In this document: piece by piece, positions 63,733 to 64,000 of the stretch | How positions within the stretch are numbered: position 1 is the stretch's first letter | Layout of the letters: every line of letters begins with the position of its first letter | Source: Limnohabitans sp. 15K | Lineage (GTDB): Bacteria; Pseudomonadota; Gammaproteobacteria; Burkholderiales; Burkholderiaceae_C | Length of the DNA: 64,000 nucleotides | NCBI RefSeq assembly: GCF_002778285.1 | Contig: NZ_NESM01000001.1 | Span: 762,529 to 826,528, forward strand | Direction of reading: 5' to 3' | Made by a program: the position numbers and the translations under genes | Notes under the pieces: generated by a model | The model's input: the letters and a program-made list of their open reading frames with translations, nothing else | What the model was told of the DNA's origin: nothing | Database searches by the model: none

Positions 63733-64000
63733 GGCGATGTTTGCCCTTGTTGAATGCTCTTGTTCGGGTTCGCACGGGGCTTTGATGGGTTCGCACTGCC
63801 AGCGCGTTTTCGATAGTCTTCGCACATCGATTTGGGCACCAAACGCTGAGACTCCAACAAGACCAATTGCTTGAGCATGTCTTTGCAGGCGCACTCTGGA
63901 ATGGCATTTCCAGCCTGGCCAATCAAGTAATCAAAGTGCTGGATGGCCCCCTCCAAACCCAAGGCCTGGGCTGAGCTGGGCCGTTCGTTCAGCTTGTCTT
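63729..64000 (-). CDS. crtE: geranylgeranyl diphosphate synthase (CrtE), 3' part, runs off the window
   Basis: Only about 90 C-terminal codons are present; the frame is open to the window edge. DKLNERPSSAQALGLEGAIQ followed by HFDYLIGQAGNAIPEC resembles the end of polyprenyl synthases. Its position before crtF in crtEF-bchCXYZ supports CrtE. No catalytic Asp-rich motif lies within the window. Confidence 0.75.
   Translation of the reverse strand, partial: DKLNERPSSAQALGLEGAIQHFDYLIGQAGNAIPECACKDMLKQLVLLESQRLVPKSMCEDYRKRAGSANPSKPRANPNKSIQQGQTSP

Overview
The window is most of a photosynthesis gene cluster of an aerobic, purple-type anoxygenic phototroph. Gene content and order (bchFNBHLM-lhaA-puhABC-acsF-puhE, crtEF-bchCXYZ-puf, tetraheme PufC, CrtA/C/D of the spheroidene pathway, PpsR with B12-binding antirepressors) and protein style point to Betaproteobacteria, Burkholderiales, probably a Comamonadaceae freshwater lineage such as Limnohabitans or Rhodoferax. 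The genus is an inference; no marker gene is present.

Layout. 1-5320: accessory edge with two HipBA-type toxin-antitoxin modules facing each other and a GreA/GreB-family factor. 5321-12371 (minus): complete cytochrome c maturation operon ccmABCDEFGHI with terminator. 12678-15824 (plus): hemC, hemE and a light-dependent protochlorophyllide oxidoreductase (LPOR). 15844-25354 (minus): bciA, an ABC exporter, bchP, a PucC-family gene, bchG, hemA, dxs. 25697-28669 (plus): bchI, bchD. 28681-47068 (minus): an SDR, a DUF2269-like membrane protein, a 63-residue membrane protein, crtB, crtI, puhE, acsF, puhC, puhB, puhA, lhaA, bchM, bchL, bchH, bchB, bchN, bchF. 47229-50574 (plus): ppaA-like, ppsR and a second B12-binding regulator. 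50590-64000 (minus): crtC, crtD, crtA, pufC, pufM, pufL, pufA, an unrecognised 74-residue puf-operon gene, pufB, bchZ, bchY, bchX, bchC, crtF and the 3' part of crtE.

How it works together. dxs, hemA, hemC and hemE feed precursors. BchI/D/H, BchM, AcsF (O2-dependent cyclase), BciA and two protochlorophyllide reductases (DPOR = BchLNB, and LPOR) make chlorophyllide. BchF, BchXYZ and BchC make bacteriochlorophyllide, and BchG/BchP finish BChl a. CrtE/B/I/C/D/F/A make spheroidene and its keto form. puf and puh genes build the reaction centre-LH1 core; PufC needs the ccm operon next door. PpsR is the likely master repressor: I find exact TGT-N12-ACA operators before bchF/ppaA (two), bchG, dxs, bchI and bchC, several paired at 7-8 bp spacing.

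Most noteworthy: LPOR beside a complete DPOR; an undescribed beta-like protein gene between pufB and pufA with Gln at the expected BChl-ligand His position; three phased 18-bp operators before the second hipB; two B12-binding regulators flanking ppsR; and small membrane genes attached to crtIB.
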